Part shown: positions 41,647-49,992 of the stretch, piece by piece | Layout: each line of letters starts with the position of its first letter | Numbering within the stretch: the first letter of the stretch is position 1 | From: Bacillota bacterium | Lineage (GTDB): Bacteria > Bacillota > Clostridia > Lachnospirales > Lachnospiraceae | Length of the DNA: 63,176 nt | NCBI GenBank assembly: GCA_023408815.1 | Contig: JAEYJO010000035.1 | Coordinates: forward strand, 1 to 63,176 | Direction of reading: 5' to 3' | The notes under the pieces: generated by a model | Database searches by the model: none | Seen by the model: only the letters and a program-made list of their open reading frames with translations | Told to the model about the DNA's origin: nothing | Translations under genes and position numbers: made by a program

Positions 41647-43311
41647 TTATTTATTTAACCAGCAGTTTTCAATATTCCAGGTATTGGAGTTGCAAACACC
41701 CGTTGCATCGTCAATTACATAATCGTATTTAATATTGGGCTCATTTTGTACAAACAAAGGCTTACCGAACAAAGCCAATCCTGTTTCTCCGTCATACATT
41801 AACTTCTGCATATCCCATTCAAGCTTCACTTTCTCTTCCTCTGACGGAGCGGTGCGGATTGCTTCCAGTAAATCCAACGCTTCCTGAGGATGCTGGATTC
41901 CTTTTGCATAGAATGCACCGTCTACATCGAGATGGCGTCCCATGTATAATCCGAGGTCAGGTCCTATTGATGCAAAATGTCCCATGATTCCTTCCCATGC
42001 GCCTGTCTGATACAAACTGCTCCCTGTACTTTCATCCACCAAGTTGATTTCACAGCGGATTCCAACCTCAGAAAGCATATTGGCAGCTGCCGTAAACATA
42101 TCTTTACTTCCCGCATCCGTTGTTAAAATTGTATCAAAACCATCCGGATATCCTGCTTCCGCCAAAAGTGCTTTCGCCTTTTCCGGATCATAGCCAAAGC
42201 TTGTTAAATCCTTATTATATGTAATTGCATCTCTGGAGGCCCATTGATCGGTGGTTTCTATCAAACCATATCCCAAAGCGGTACAAAGAGTTTCCGTGTC
42301 AATGGCATAACACATGGCCTGTCTGACCTTTTCATCTGCAAAAGGCGTATTTTCCCGTGCACTGTTAGGAATTAAGCCGGTCATAATGAGACCTTGTCCC
42401 GATGTATTCTTATTAACTACATATTTGCCCGTATTGATCAAGTCATTAGCAACCGTCAAATTATTCATATGTACGATATCATATTCACCGGCTGCAAATG
42501 CGGAAGAACGCGTTGTAGGCTCAGCAACTACATCGATGACAACTTCATCCAGATATGGCTTTCCTTCCTGCCAGTAATTTTCATTTTTGGTATATTCCGT
42601 TTTTACATTAGGTTCAAACTTCGTTACTTGGAACGGACCTGTTCCACATGATGAATTCCTTAAAGTATCCACATCGTCCAGTGCCTTGGGAGACATATAG
42701 TATACAAAAAAACCTACCGACTCTAACGTAGAGGAACTCCAGGAATTCAGCACCATTTTAATATGTGTATCATCGATTACTTCACAGCTCTTGATATTTG
42801 CCACCTCGTTACGCTGGCAGCTCTGGTATTCTTCAATGTTCCTTTTTACCGCTTCGGCATTAAAGGGTTCGCCGTCGGCAAAGGTTACATTTTCCTTTAA
42901 CGTCCATGTGATGCTGGGTTCGTTGGCATCCGGCAGCCATTCTTCCGCCAGCTTGGGAATAATATTTCCAGTTTCATCGTAATAAATTAAAGATTCATAG
43001 GCAGTTGTCAAATAAAGCAAGCCTGCATTATTGGTTATTTCAGGCGTATAACCCGGCGTTGCACAAGAAATATGGGTCGCCAGCCTCAATGTACCGCCGT
43101 ATTTGGGATCACCCAGATCCTGTGCTGCTTCAGAATCCGCCGCAGCGTTTTCATCAGTTTCTCCTGAGGCATCCGTCTGTTGTCCATCTGTTTGTGTTGC
43201 TTCCTCTGTCTGGGCGGTTTCATTACTTGTGGCGGAACTGCTTCCACAGCCAGCAAGCAAAGAAGATACAAGCGCCATACAAAGAATTGAACTTAAAAAT
43301 TTCTTTTTCAT
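41647..43311 (-). CDS. ABC transporter substrate-binding lipoprotein (family 5)
   Basis: 554 residues. Lipoprotein signal peptide with lipobox LLAGC (Cys about 22), then a Thr/Glu/Gln/Asp-rich linker of ~50 residues, then an SBP family 5 fold: DPKYGGTLRLATH, LTTAYESLIYYDETGNIIPKLAEEW, TWTLKENVTFADGEPFNAEAVKRNIE, SCGTGPFQVTKFEPN, DEKVRQAMCYAIDTETL, and SFGYDPEKAKALLAEAGYPDGF. It collects the substrate outside the membrane for the permeases downstream. First gene of the transport/catabolic operon; AAAGGAGAGG site upstream; a LacI-type regulator is encoded 233 bp further upstream. Confidence 0.94.
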   Translation of the reverse strand: MKKKFLSSILCMALVSSLLAGCGSSSATSNETAQTEEATQTDGQQTDASGETDENAAADSEAAQDLGDPKYGGTLRLATHISCATPGYTPEITNNAGLLYLTTAYESLIYYDETGNIIPKLAEEWLPDANEPSITWTLKENVTFADGEPFNAEAVKRNIEEYQSCQRNEVANIKSCEVIDDTHIKMVLNSWSSSTLESVGFFVYYMSPKALDDVDTLRNSSCGTGPFQVTKFEPNVKTEYTKNENYWQEGKPYLDEVVIDVVAEPTTRSSAFAAGEYDIVHMNNLTVANDLINTGKYVVNKNTSGQGLIMTGLIPNSARENTPFADEKVRQAMCYAIDTETLCTALGYGLIETTDQWASRDAITYNKDLTSFGYDPEKAKALLAEAGYPDGFDTILTTDAGSKDMFTAAANMLSEVGIRCEINLVDESTGSSLYQTGAWEGIMGHFASIGPDLGLYMGRHLDVDGAFYAKGIQHPQEALDLLEAIRTAPSEEEKVKLEWDMQKLMYDGETGLALFGKPLFVQNEPNIKYDYVIDDATGVCNSNTWNIENCWLNK

Positions 43312-43354
43312 ATAACCTCTCCTTTTATTTTATTATGCACTTTGTATAAGTAAC

Positions 43355-43375
43355 ACGTTCTAGTATAACGTTCTA
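43355..43375. promoter_or_regulatory. candidate LacI-family operator upstream of the transport operon
   Basis: ACGTTCTA occurs twice (43355-43362 and 43368-43375), spaced 13 bp, and the second copy forms an AACGTT palindrome (43367-43372). A central CG in a short palindrome is typical of LacI-family operators. It lies 44-64 bp before the binding-protein start codon, where a promoter must be. Confidence 0.4.
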
Positions 43376-43415
43376 CTTAATAAGTTTACCCTAATAAAAT
43401 AGCAAATAAACAAAA

Positions 43416-43451
43416 AAAATACAACTGCTTTTTAATAAACAATTGTATTTT
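43416..43451 (-). terminator. terminator behind the LacI-type regulator
   Basis: AAAATACAA pairs with TTGTATTTT across an 18-base interior that can pair partly (CTG/CAA region); A-run and T-run flanks. It separates the regulator gene (stop at 43545) from the binding-protein promoter region. Confidence 0.6.
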
Positions 43452-43544
43452 CGTCTTATTGTACAAACAAGGCCACATAGTATGTACATTTTATTTTATT
43501 TTTTTATTTATTTTTACCAAATTTATTTTTCTCTATTTTCTGAT

Positions 43545-44561
43545 TTACAAAACAGATGGGCAGCTTTCTCTTGCAATATATTCAACAGGAACTTTTATTC
43601 TCATAATCTCCTTTTGTCTGAATTTCAAAATATCATATAATAAAATAATGCTTTTCTTACCCATCTCTTCGATCGGAACTTTAGCGACTGACAAAGAAGG
43701 AATCGCATATATTTCCTGCTCGTCGTCTCCATTTCCCACTGCAATTACTTTTACATCTTTTGGAATCTTAACTCCCTTTTCATGCAAGGCCCTTACAGCG
43801 CCTATGGCAATAGCGTCCGAACTGCAAAAAACACTGTCAAATTCAATTTGATCCTGCATTACTTTGTTAATCAGTTCATAGCCGCTGCTTATCGTATCTT
43901 TTCCGGTCACAAGATAGGGTTCCGACACCTGATAGGAAAACAGATAGTTCTCAAAAGCTTCTTTCCTGATCTCCATGCCTTTAAATCTTGCAGGTGACGA
44001 GAGCATTAAAATCTTTTTACATTTATTTTCAATAAATGCTCTGGCCGCATATTCGCCCAGGTTCTGATCATCAATATTGACGCTGCAATAATTATCGGAG
44101 TAGCGGTTATAGATAACCATTGGCTTACCCAAATCGACACTGTCTATAAATTCCATATCCTGCTCCGACGCATTACATAGTATTATTCCATGACACATCT
44201 TAAGTACCCGCTCCGTCATAGCTTCCTGCAGCTGTCCGTTAATATATGGCTTTATAATTAATTCGCAATTCAGATTATTTTCCATGATCTGTTCCTGCAG
44301 CCCTCTGAGAAAACGGATCATGATTCGATCCCGCTCATCAGACGTCCAGAAAATCGTAATATAATACGTAAACCGTTCCTCCAAATTGCTGCGAAGAGTC
44401 CCGGCCACTACATTGGGATGGTATCCCATCTCCCTTATTACATCCCATATTTTTTTCTGAGTCTTTTCAGATATCTTTCTTTCCTGCCCTTTGTTATTTA
44501 ACACAATGGATACCGTTGATGTTGAGACTCCTGCTCTCTCGGCTACATCTTTAATCGTCAT
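43545..44561 (-). CDS. LacI-family transcription regulator
   Basis: 338 residues. N-terminal LacI HTH (MTIKDVAERAGVSTSTVSIVLN) and hinge helix, followed by a periplasmic-binding-protein-like sensor domain (AFIENKCKKILMLSSPARFKG, FDSVFCSSDAIAIGAVRALHEKGVKIPKDVKVIAVG). Start at 44561 is supported by GGGGGAAGG 3 bases upstream; the longer reading frame is less likely because it would precede this site. Very probably controls the downstream ABC/AtuA/CoA-transferase/CocE operon, with a pathway compound as inducer. Confidence 0.92.
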   Translation of the reverse strand: MTIKDVAERAGVSTSTVSIVLNNKGQERKISEKTQKKIWDVIREMGYHPNVVAGTLRSNLEERFTYYITIFWTSDERDRIMIRFLRGLQEQIMENNLNCELIIKPYINGQLQEAMTERVLKMCHGIILCNASEQDMEFIDSVDLGKPMVIYNRYSDNYCSVNIDDQNLGEYAARAFIENKCKKILMLSSPARFKGMEIRKEAFENYLFSYQVSEPYLVTGKDTISSGYELINKVMQDQIEFDSVFCSSDAIAIGAVRALHEKGVKIPKDVKVIAVGNGDDEQEIYAIPSLSVAKVPIEEMGKKSIILLYDILKFRQKEIMRIKVPVEYIARESCPSVL

Positions 44562-44586
44562 CAGCCTTCCCCCTTTTCTGAGCAAA

Positions 44587-44603
44587 AGTGTGCTTTGCAC
44601 ACT
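44587..44603. promoter_or_regulatory. perfect 7-bp inverted repeat upstream of the LacI-type gene
   Basis: AGTGTGC-TTT-GCACACT, 26 bp upstream of the regulator start codon. It could be an autoregulatory operator or a hairpin in the 5' leader. It differs from the AACGTT site in front of the binding-protein gene. Confidence 0.4.
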
Positions 44604-44686
44604 CTCGCGGATAAATATTTTAGCAGCACAGCTTTGGTTCCGCGCGTGAAGTGCTTTTATGTGATAGGAGCACTTTCCTATTACTA

Positions 44687-44969
44687 TTAGGGTGCCAAAA
44701 GGTCCTTTTTAAAAAAATCGGGTCAATATGCCCAAAACCAAAAGAACGACTGCGCCTATGAAAATATTTAGAAGTTCTTTCTCTGAGTATTTGTGCCATA
44801 AAAGAAAACAAAACTGTTTGAGCGCAGCGAGTTTTTTGTTTTCTTTTATGCTTGGCTCATATAGACTGAGAATTAGAACTTCTTATGTATTGGAATTCGG
44901 CGCAGGAGTCTTTTTGTTTTGAGCATATTGCCTAGAGACGTTAGCAAAAAGGACCTTTTGACACCCTAA
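44687..44969. repeat. 283-bp near-perfect palindrome (MITE-like or structured RNA element)
   Basis: The whole segment folds on itself. The outer 24 bases at each end (TTAGGGTGCCAAAAGGTCC..., matched by ...GGACCTTTTGACACCCTAA) pair with a single mismatch; pairing continues inwards with only scattered mismatches to an apex stem of about 17 bp (CATAAAAGAAAACAAAA / TTTTGTTTTCTTTTATG) around a loop at about 44815-44830. It carries no credible gene. It starts 5 bp past the tatD stop codon and lies upstream of the LacI-type regulator. Ends of the form TTAGGGTG...CACCCTAA suggest a miniature inverted-repeat transposable element; no target duplication is evident. Confidence 0.85.
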
Positions 44970-44974
44970 ACCCA

Positions 44975-45739
44975 TTACATAAGAAACAGCCTTTTCGCAT
45001 TGCGTGCGGTTATTTCCACTACCTCCTCATAAGAAATCCCCTTAACCTCCGCTATTTTCTCAGCGATAAGCGGAAGGTTCAGAGAGGAATTCCGTTTTCC
45101 CCTGTAGGGCATGGGTGCCAGATAGGGGCTGTCCGTTTCCAGGAGAATGTTCTCCATAGGGATATATTCCACCGCTTCCCTCAGCTTCTTGGCATTGTTA
45201 AAGGTGATGACTCCCCCGATGCCGAAGGAAAAGCCCATCGCGAGAAATTCCCTCGCCGTCTCCTTCGTATAGGAAAAGCAGTGAATAACTCCTCCTACCT
45301 CCTCCGCACCCCCGGCCTTCATCATATCCACCGTATCCTTTGCAGCATCTCTGGAATGAATGATTATCGGAAGTTCTACCTCCCGTGCCATTTGAAGCTG
45401 TCTGTCAAACCACTTTTTCTGGGTCTCTCTATCCGGCTCATCCCAATAATAGTCCAGCCCGATTTCCCCTACAGCTACAATTTTGGGAAGGAGGCATTGC
45501 TCCTTCAGCCATGCGAATTTTTCCTCGTTAAGCTCCGCCGTATCGGAGGGATGTACTCCTGCCGCACCATATATAAAAGGATACTTCTTCGTCAAGGCTA
45601 TGGTGTTTGCCGTAGTCTGAATGCTTGCTCCTATATTTATTACGTATTCGATGCCGTTTTCCTTGAGGCTTTCCAGAAGCTTCTCTCTGTCCTCTTCGAA
45701 CGCCTCATCGTCATAATGGGCGTGACTTTCAAATATCAT
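44975..45739 (-). CDS. tatD: TatD-family metal-dependent DNase
   Basis: 254 residues. Metal-binding residues are visible: ESHAHYDD (about 4-8), VGEIGLDYYWD (about 92), PIIIHSRDA (about 129), GVIHCFSYT (about 154) and LLETDSPYLAP (about 203). TatD proteins are 3'-5' exonucleases in DNA repair and turnover. Immediately downstream is the 283-bp palindrome, which could end its transcript. Confidence 0.95.
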   Translation of the reverse strand: MIFESHAHYDDEAFEEDREKLLESLKENGIEYVINIGASIQTTANTIALTKKYPFIYGAAGVHPSDTAELNEEKFAWLKEQCLLPKIVAVGEIGLDYYWDEPDRETQKKWFDRQLQMAREVELPIIIHSRDAAKDTVDMMKAGGAEEVGGVIHCFSYTKETAREFLAMGFSFGIGGVITFNNAKKLREAVEYIPMENILLETDSPYLAPMPYRGKRNSSLNLPLIAEKIAEVKGISYEEVVEITARNAKRLFLM

Positions 45740-45792
45740 TTTTTCTTTCCTGCCTTCATATATTTATATTTTAACTTTTTTTAAAAAAGTGC

Positions 45793-45821
45793 TTGCAAAC
45801 TAAAAGACATTATACTATAAT
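45793..45821 (+). promoter_or_regulatory. sigma-A promoter of tRNA-Lys
   Basis: TTGCAA (45793-45798) and a perfect TATAAT (45816-45821) with a 17-base spacer, 45 bp upstream of the tRNA. Confidence 0.8.
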
Positions 45822-45865
45822 AACACTTGCGTTGTAAACGTGACATAAATAATGTTTTACATTTT

Positions 45866-45938
45866 GCGCTGCTAGCTCAGTTGGTAGAGCACCTGACTCT
45901 TAATCAGGGTGTCCAGGGTTCGAGCCCCTGGCGGCGCA
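45866..45938 (+). tRNA. tRNA-Lys (anticodon CTT)
   Basis: 73 bases with a full cloverleaf: acceptor GCGCTGC/GCGGCGC plus A, D-arm GCTCAGTTGGTAGAGC, anticodon stem CCTGA/TCAGG with loop CTCTTAA (CTT, reading AAG), and T-arm CAGGGTTCGAGCCCCTG. No encoded CCA. Own promoter and terminator. Confidence 0.96.
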
Positions 45939-45941
45939 CGC

Positions 45942-45988
45942 CAAGTACTGATTTTGTGACCTAAGCGTCATGGGGTTGGTACTTTTTT
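45942..45988 (+). terminator. terminator of tRNA-Lys
   Basis: AAGTAC at 45943 pairs with GTACTT at about 45977, with further pairs (TGAC/GTCA) inside, followed by a run of seven T's. Confidence 0.7.
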
Positions 45989-46076
45989 TATTTTCCGGAA
46001 TTCATTGCAATCATTTTAAAAACGTGATATCATCACAGTAGAACAAGTGTTTGCATCCAGAAATTCAGGTGACATT

Positions 46077-47405
46077 ATGGAACAACTTTCTCTTTTCGAT
46101 AATCGCAGTATGGCGGGGCCTCTGGCCAGTCGTCTGCGTCCCGATTCTCTGGAGGAATTCATCGGGCAGGAGCATCTTCTTGGCGAAGGCAAATTATTAC
46201 GCCAGCTCATCGACCACGACCAGATTTCTTCCATGATCTTCTGGGGTCCTCCCGGAGTAGGCAAGACCACCCTCGCCAATATTATAGCAAAAAAGACCCG
46301 TGCCTCGTTCATTAATTTCAGCGCAGTGACCAGCGGGATCAAAGAGATTAAGGAAGTGATGGCTCAGGCAGAGAATAGCAGGGTTATGGGGCTTAAGACG
46401 GTTTTGTTCGTGGATGAGATCCATAGATTCAACAAAGCGCAGCAGGATGCCTTTCTCCCCTTCGTGGAAAAAGGGAGCATCACGCTGATCGGCGCAACTA
46501 CAGAAAATCCCTCTTTTGAAATCAATTCCGCTTTGCTTTCCCGACTAAAGGTATTCGTTCTGCAGGGCCTTACTGCCGACAATCTTGTCCAGTTGCTGAC
46601 AAATGCCATCCACAGCCCTTCCGGCTTCGGACAGACGCAAATAGATATTTCACAGGAGCTGTTAAGAGCTATCGCCGTCTTTGCAAACGGAGATGCCAGA
46701 ACGGCGCTTAATACTCTGGAAATGGCAGTTACCAACGGCGAAGTGGGAACAGGGAAAATCACGGTGACAAAGGAAGGCTTGGAGCAGTGTATCAGCAAAA
46801 AGTCCTTATTATATGATAAAAACGGCGAGGAGCACTACAATCTCATATCTGCGCTGCACAAGTCTATGAGAAACAGTGACCCCGACGCCGCTATTTATTG
46901 GTTGTCCAGAATGCTGGAAGCGGGAGAAGACCCTTTATACGTGGCCAGAAGGCTCATCCGCTTTGCCAGTGAGGATATAGGAATCGCGGACAGTCAGGCC
47001 TTGCCGCTTGCCGTCTCCGTTTATCAGGCCTGCCATTTTATCGGTATGCCCGAATGCAACGTGAATCTCGCCCACGCCGTCACCTATCTCTCTCTGGCGC
47101 CTAAGTCCAACGCTCTTTATATTGCCTACGGAGAATGCCGGCACGATGCCCTTCATACGATTGCACAGCCGGTTCCTCTCCATCTGTGCAATGCGCCTAC
47201 CAAACTCATGGAGGATCTGCATTACGGAGAAGGCTATGAATATGCACACGATACACAGGAAAAGGTTACCCGCATGGAATGTCTGCCGGAGGCCTTGAAG
47301 GGCCGCTCATACTACCGCCCTACCGACCAGGGTGCAGAAGCAGAGGCTTTAAGAAAGCTTGAGGCTATTAAGAAATGGAAGACCGGCTCCTTCACCGAAG
47401 GCTGA
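46077..47405 (+). CDS. rarA: replication-associated recombination protein A
   Basis: 442 residues, RarA/MgsA AAA+ ATPase acting at stalled replication forks. Walker A WGPPGVGKTTLAN (about 52), Walker B TVLFVDEIHRFNKAQQDAFLP, sensor 1 LIGATTENPSFEINSALLSR, and the C-terminal RarA-specific region (DPDAAIYWLSRMLEAGEDPLYVARRL). Start at 46077: AGGTG lies 7-8 bases upstream; an in-frame GTG earlier lacks a site. The 3' end is convergent with, and 9 bp from, the GyrI-like gene. Confidence 0.96.
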   Translation: MEQLSLFDNRSMAGPLASRLRPDSLEEFIGQEHLLGEGKLLRQLIDHDQISSMIFWGPPGVGKTTLANIIAKKTRASFINFSAVTSGIKEIKEVMAQAENSRVMGLKTVLFVDEIHRFNKAQQDAFLPFVEKGSITLIGATTENPSFEINSALLSRLKVFVLQGLTADNLVQLLTNAIHSPSGFGQTQIDISQELLRAIAVFANGDARTALNTLEMAVTNGEVGTGKITVTKEGLEQCISKKSLLYDKNGEEHYNLISALHKSMRNSDPDAAIYWLSRMLEAGEDPLYVARRLIRFASEDIGIADSQALPLAVSVYQACHFIGMPECNVNLAHAVTYLSLAPKSNALYIAYGECRHDALHTIAQPVPLHLCNAPTKLMEDLHYGEGYEYAHDTQEKVTRMECLPEALKGRSYYRPTDQGAEAEALRKLEAIKKWKTGSFTEG

Positions 47406-47413
47406 CCCCGTAT

Positions 47414-47869
47414 TTATTTTACTGCAATATAGATATGGATTTCATATTCTCCATTTTCCCTGACACTCACATACTCCTCAAAATCACCGGTAAATGTCCT
47501 CTTCAGGTCCATCATCCATATATCGCCCCAGGATTTACCCACCGCAGACATATCGCCGATAACTACGAACTTCGCATAGTGTCCTTCAGGAATTACTTTA
47601 AGTACCATATCCTTAAGGACATTGTCCGGACTGTTAACCTCGCAGCCCACGGTTATATCATATTTTCCGGCCGCACCTTCCTCATAATCCGAATAAAGCC
47701 CGATGGAGCTTTCCCCTGTTTTGTCCTGTATTGCTTCAAACAACCCTTCCCCAAAAAGACGTTCCCAGAGCCCGCCTATGATTTCACCCATTGCCGGATC
47801 GACGTTGCTCGTCCGCGCATTTAATCCCATAACCTTTTTTTCTTTCAATGTTACGATTTGATAATCCAT
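47414..47869 (-). CDS. GyrI-like effector-binding domain protein
   Basis: 151 residues. It has the two-repeat SRPBCC/GyrI-like ligand-binding fold found in AraC effector domains and in DNA-gyrase inhibitor GyrI: MDYQIVTLKEKKVMGLNART, the IGLYSDYEEGAAGKYDITVGCEV strand pair, and HYAKFVVIGDMSAVGKSWGDIW. It probably binds a small amphipathic molecule. It follows the WYL regulator gene (gap 121 bp) and resembles the sensor domain of the AraC protein at 49112-49969. Confidence 0.82.
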   Translation of the reverse strand: MDYQIVTLKEKKVMGLNARTSNVDPAMGEIIGGLWERLFGEGLFEAIQDKTGESSIGLYSDYEEGAAGKYDITVGCEVNSPDNVLKDMVLKVIPEGHYAKFVVIGDMSAVGKSWGDIWMMDLKRTFTGDFEEYVSVRENGEYEIHIYIAVK

Positions 47870-47990
47870 ACTCTCATTCTCTCCTTACATTATTTTTACA
47901 GCTTCTCGGACTCATCCGGTTTATCATTCCGAAATCAGCCTTTCACTTTGTATGGCTTCATAATAGCATGGATAATATGACATCAATCTG

Positions 47991-48968
47991 TCATATTTCA
48001 TATTGTTTCAGAGTATTTTTTAACTCTTTTATGATTCTTTCTCTTACCCTTTCCGGGCCAAGTATTTTCAAATCTGCTCCAAAGGTCAGTAGATGCTGGT
48101 ACAGCCAGTCGTTCTCCGGCATGAGCATCCGTACCTTGTAATTGCCGTCCTCGAGCTTTTCCACGTCCTTTTTATCCATTTCATCCAGTATGCGGTATGC
48201 CTTATTGTCGGAAATAAGGGCTGTCACGGTTATCATATTATCCGCATATATATTTTTTGCACCTGCAGCTTCTTTTTCCTCGCTTGAAATCGAACCGTTT
48301 GGGGAATCCGCATTGTATTGGGAAACCGGATTGCCTTGAATAACTGGTTTTTTCCTCTTCTCAAAATATTCTTCCAATACCCGCGGCTCCTCCATACGGC
48401 TCAGTTTAAAAAACCGGAAATCTGCTTTGTCCATGCACCATGCATAGAGATACCACGAGCTGGCCCGGAAGACGAGCTTCAAGGGCTCCGCAAGGCGCCT
48501 GCTGCTCGTTCCGTTCGCTCCGCTATAGATAAAAGTCACCCTCTTATGGGCGAAAATTGCTTCTTTCAGTATTATAAATCTCTGGCTCACTCCATCATCC
48601 GAGTTCCAGGAAGAAAATTCTATCTCTATCCAATCCTCCTGTTCTCCGCCAAAAAGCGCAGACAACTTGGAAAGTGCCGGCCTTATCTCCTCTTCCCGCA
48701 CCGCATTCATTCCATGAAGGGCCTGCATAATCATTTGCTGTTCCTGCAGCGTAAGCACCGACTTATTCAGCACGTAGTTCTCCGTAAGCCGGATTCCTCC
48801 GCCTTTTCCTTTCATGGTATAAATCGGGATTCCTGCCTGGGAAAGTGTATCTATATCCCTGAATATCGTCCGGACGGACACTTCAAAGTGCTCCGCAAGC
48901 TCTGCTGCCGTAACCGTCTTTTTATCCAATAATATGTATATGATTTCGAACAATCTGTTAATCTGCAT
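47991..48968 (-). CDS. YafY-type transcription regulator with WYL domain
   Basis: 325 residues. N-terminal DeoR-like winged helix (RLFEIIYILLDKKTVTAAELAEHFEVSVRTIFRDIDTLSQAG), central WYL domain (HKRVTFIYSGANG, RLAEPLKLVFRASSWYLYAWC) and a WCX-like C-terminus ending LGPERVRERIIKELKNTL. WYL domains sense small molecules or nucleic-acid ligands. Probably controls the adjacent GyrI-like gene; divergent from the AraC gene. Confidence 0.92.
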   Translation of the reverse strand: MQINRLFEIIYILLDKKTVTAAELAEHFEVSVRTIFRDIDTLSQAGIPIYTMKGKGGGIRLTENYVLNKSVLTLQEQQMIMQALHGMNAVREEEIRPALSKLSALFGGEQEDWIEIEFSSWNSDDGVSQRFIILKEAIFAHKRVTFIYSGANGTSSRRLAEPLKLVFRASSWYLYAWCMDKADFRFFKLSRMEEPRVLEEYFEKRKKPVIQGNPVSQYNADSPNGSISSEEKEAAGAKNIYADNMITVTALISDNKAYRILDEMDKKDVEKLEDGNYKVRMLMPENDWLYQHLLTFGADLKILGPERVRERIIKELKNTLKQYEI

Positions 48969-49111
48969 GTGTATCTGCCTCTTTTACCGGTATTCTCTCT
49001 TTACAGTGGTCTGGATTCTTGATAAATTTATTTTAACTCTCATTTTAGTGCATGAAAAGAGAGGACTAAATAATTAGTATTAAGTAAACTAAGAGCATAA
49101 GGAGCCAAACG

Positions 49112-49969
49112 ATGGAATGGATAGAACGATTGAACAGCGCTATAAATTACATAGAAGAACATTTGAAAAAGGAAATTGAGTATGACGAGCTTGCAAGGAT
49201 AGCCTGCTGCTCCACCTATCACTTTCAGAGAATGTTCTCTTATATGGCCGGAGTACCCCTTTCCGAATATATCCGCAGGAGACGGATGTCCCTCGCTGCG
49301 GCGGATATACAGGGCGGAGAAGAGAAGATCATTGATATTGCCCTTACATACGGCTATGATTCGCCCACCGCATTTAACCGCGCATTTCAAAGCATTCACG
49401 GCATAGCGCCTTCTCAGGCCAGAACAGAGGGAGTCAGCCTTAAAGCCTATCCTCCCATCAGCTTCAAAATAACAATTAAAGGAGAAGCGGAAATGAATTA
49501 CAGAATTGAAAAGAAGGACGCATTTAAAATTATAGGAGTCTCTAAGCCGCTCCATCAGGATATTGAAGAAAACTTTGCAATCGTTCCGCAAATGTGGCAG
49601 GAAGCAGCCGTAAATGGTACGATACCTATACTCGCTTCATTCATGAACATACAGCCTATGGGCATATTGGGGGTCAGTGCCTGTAACGAGCTTATGCAGT
49701 GGAAATACTATATAGCAGCCGCAAGCACCCTGCCTGCACCGGAAGGCTTTGAGGAATACACGGTGCCCGCTGCAACATGGGCTATATTCAGCGGAGAAGG
49801 ACAGTTCCTGTCCATCCAGGAATTAGAGAAAAGAATTGTCACGGAGTGGCTTCCCACCTCGGGATACGAATATGGCAATGCGCCGGATATCGAGGTTTAT
49901 CTCTCTCCCGACCCTGAAAATGCCAAATACGAAATATGGATACCCGTCATCAAAAAGGAGAATTTATAA
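49112..49969 (+). CDS. AraC-family regulator with GyrI-like effector domain
   Basis: 285 residues. The N-terminal AraC/XylS double HTH (YDELARIACCSTYHFQRMF, SEYIRRRRMSLAAADI, IIDIALTYGYDSPTAFNRAFQSIHG) is followed by a C-terminal GyrI-like effector domain (FKIIGVSKPLHQDI, YIAAASTLPAPEGFEEYTVPAATWAIF, IEVYLSPDPENAKYEIWIPV). Rob/BmrR-like architecture, so it probably answers to a drug-like or amphipathic ligand. GGAGCC-type site upstream. Divergent from the WYL regulator. Confidence 0.93.
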   Translation: MEWIERLNSAINYIEEHLKKEIEYDELARIACCSTYHFQRMFSYMAGVPLSEYIRRRRMSLAAADIQGGEEKIIDIALTYGYDSPTAFNRAFQSIHGIAPSQARTEGVSLKAYPPISFKITIKGEAEMNYRIEKKDAFKIIGVSKPLHQDIEENFAIVPQMWQEAAVNGTIPILASFMNIQPMGILGVSACNELMQWKYYIAAASTLPAPEGFEEYTVPAATWAIFSGEGQFLSIQELEKRIVTEWLPTSGYEYGNAPDIEVYLSPDPENAKYEIWIPVIKKENL

Positions 49970-49992
49970 TGATTCATTTGGTTTATTGCCAG

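Noticed and set aside
44620..44811. 63-codon frame inside the large palindrome
   Set aside because: Lies wholly in one arm and flank of the inverted repeat, with no ribosome binding site; a by-product of the palindrome.
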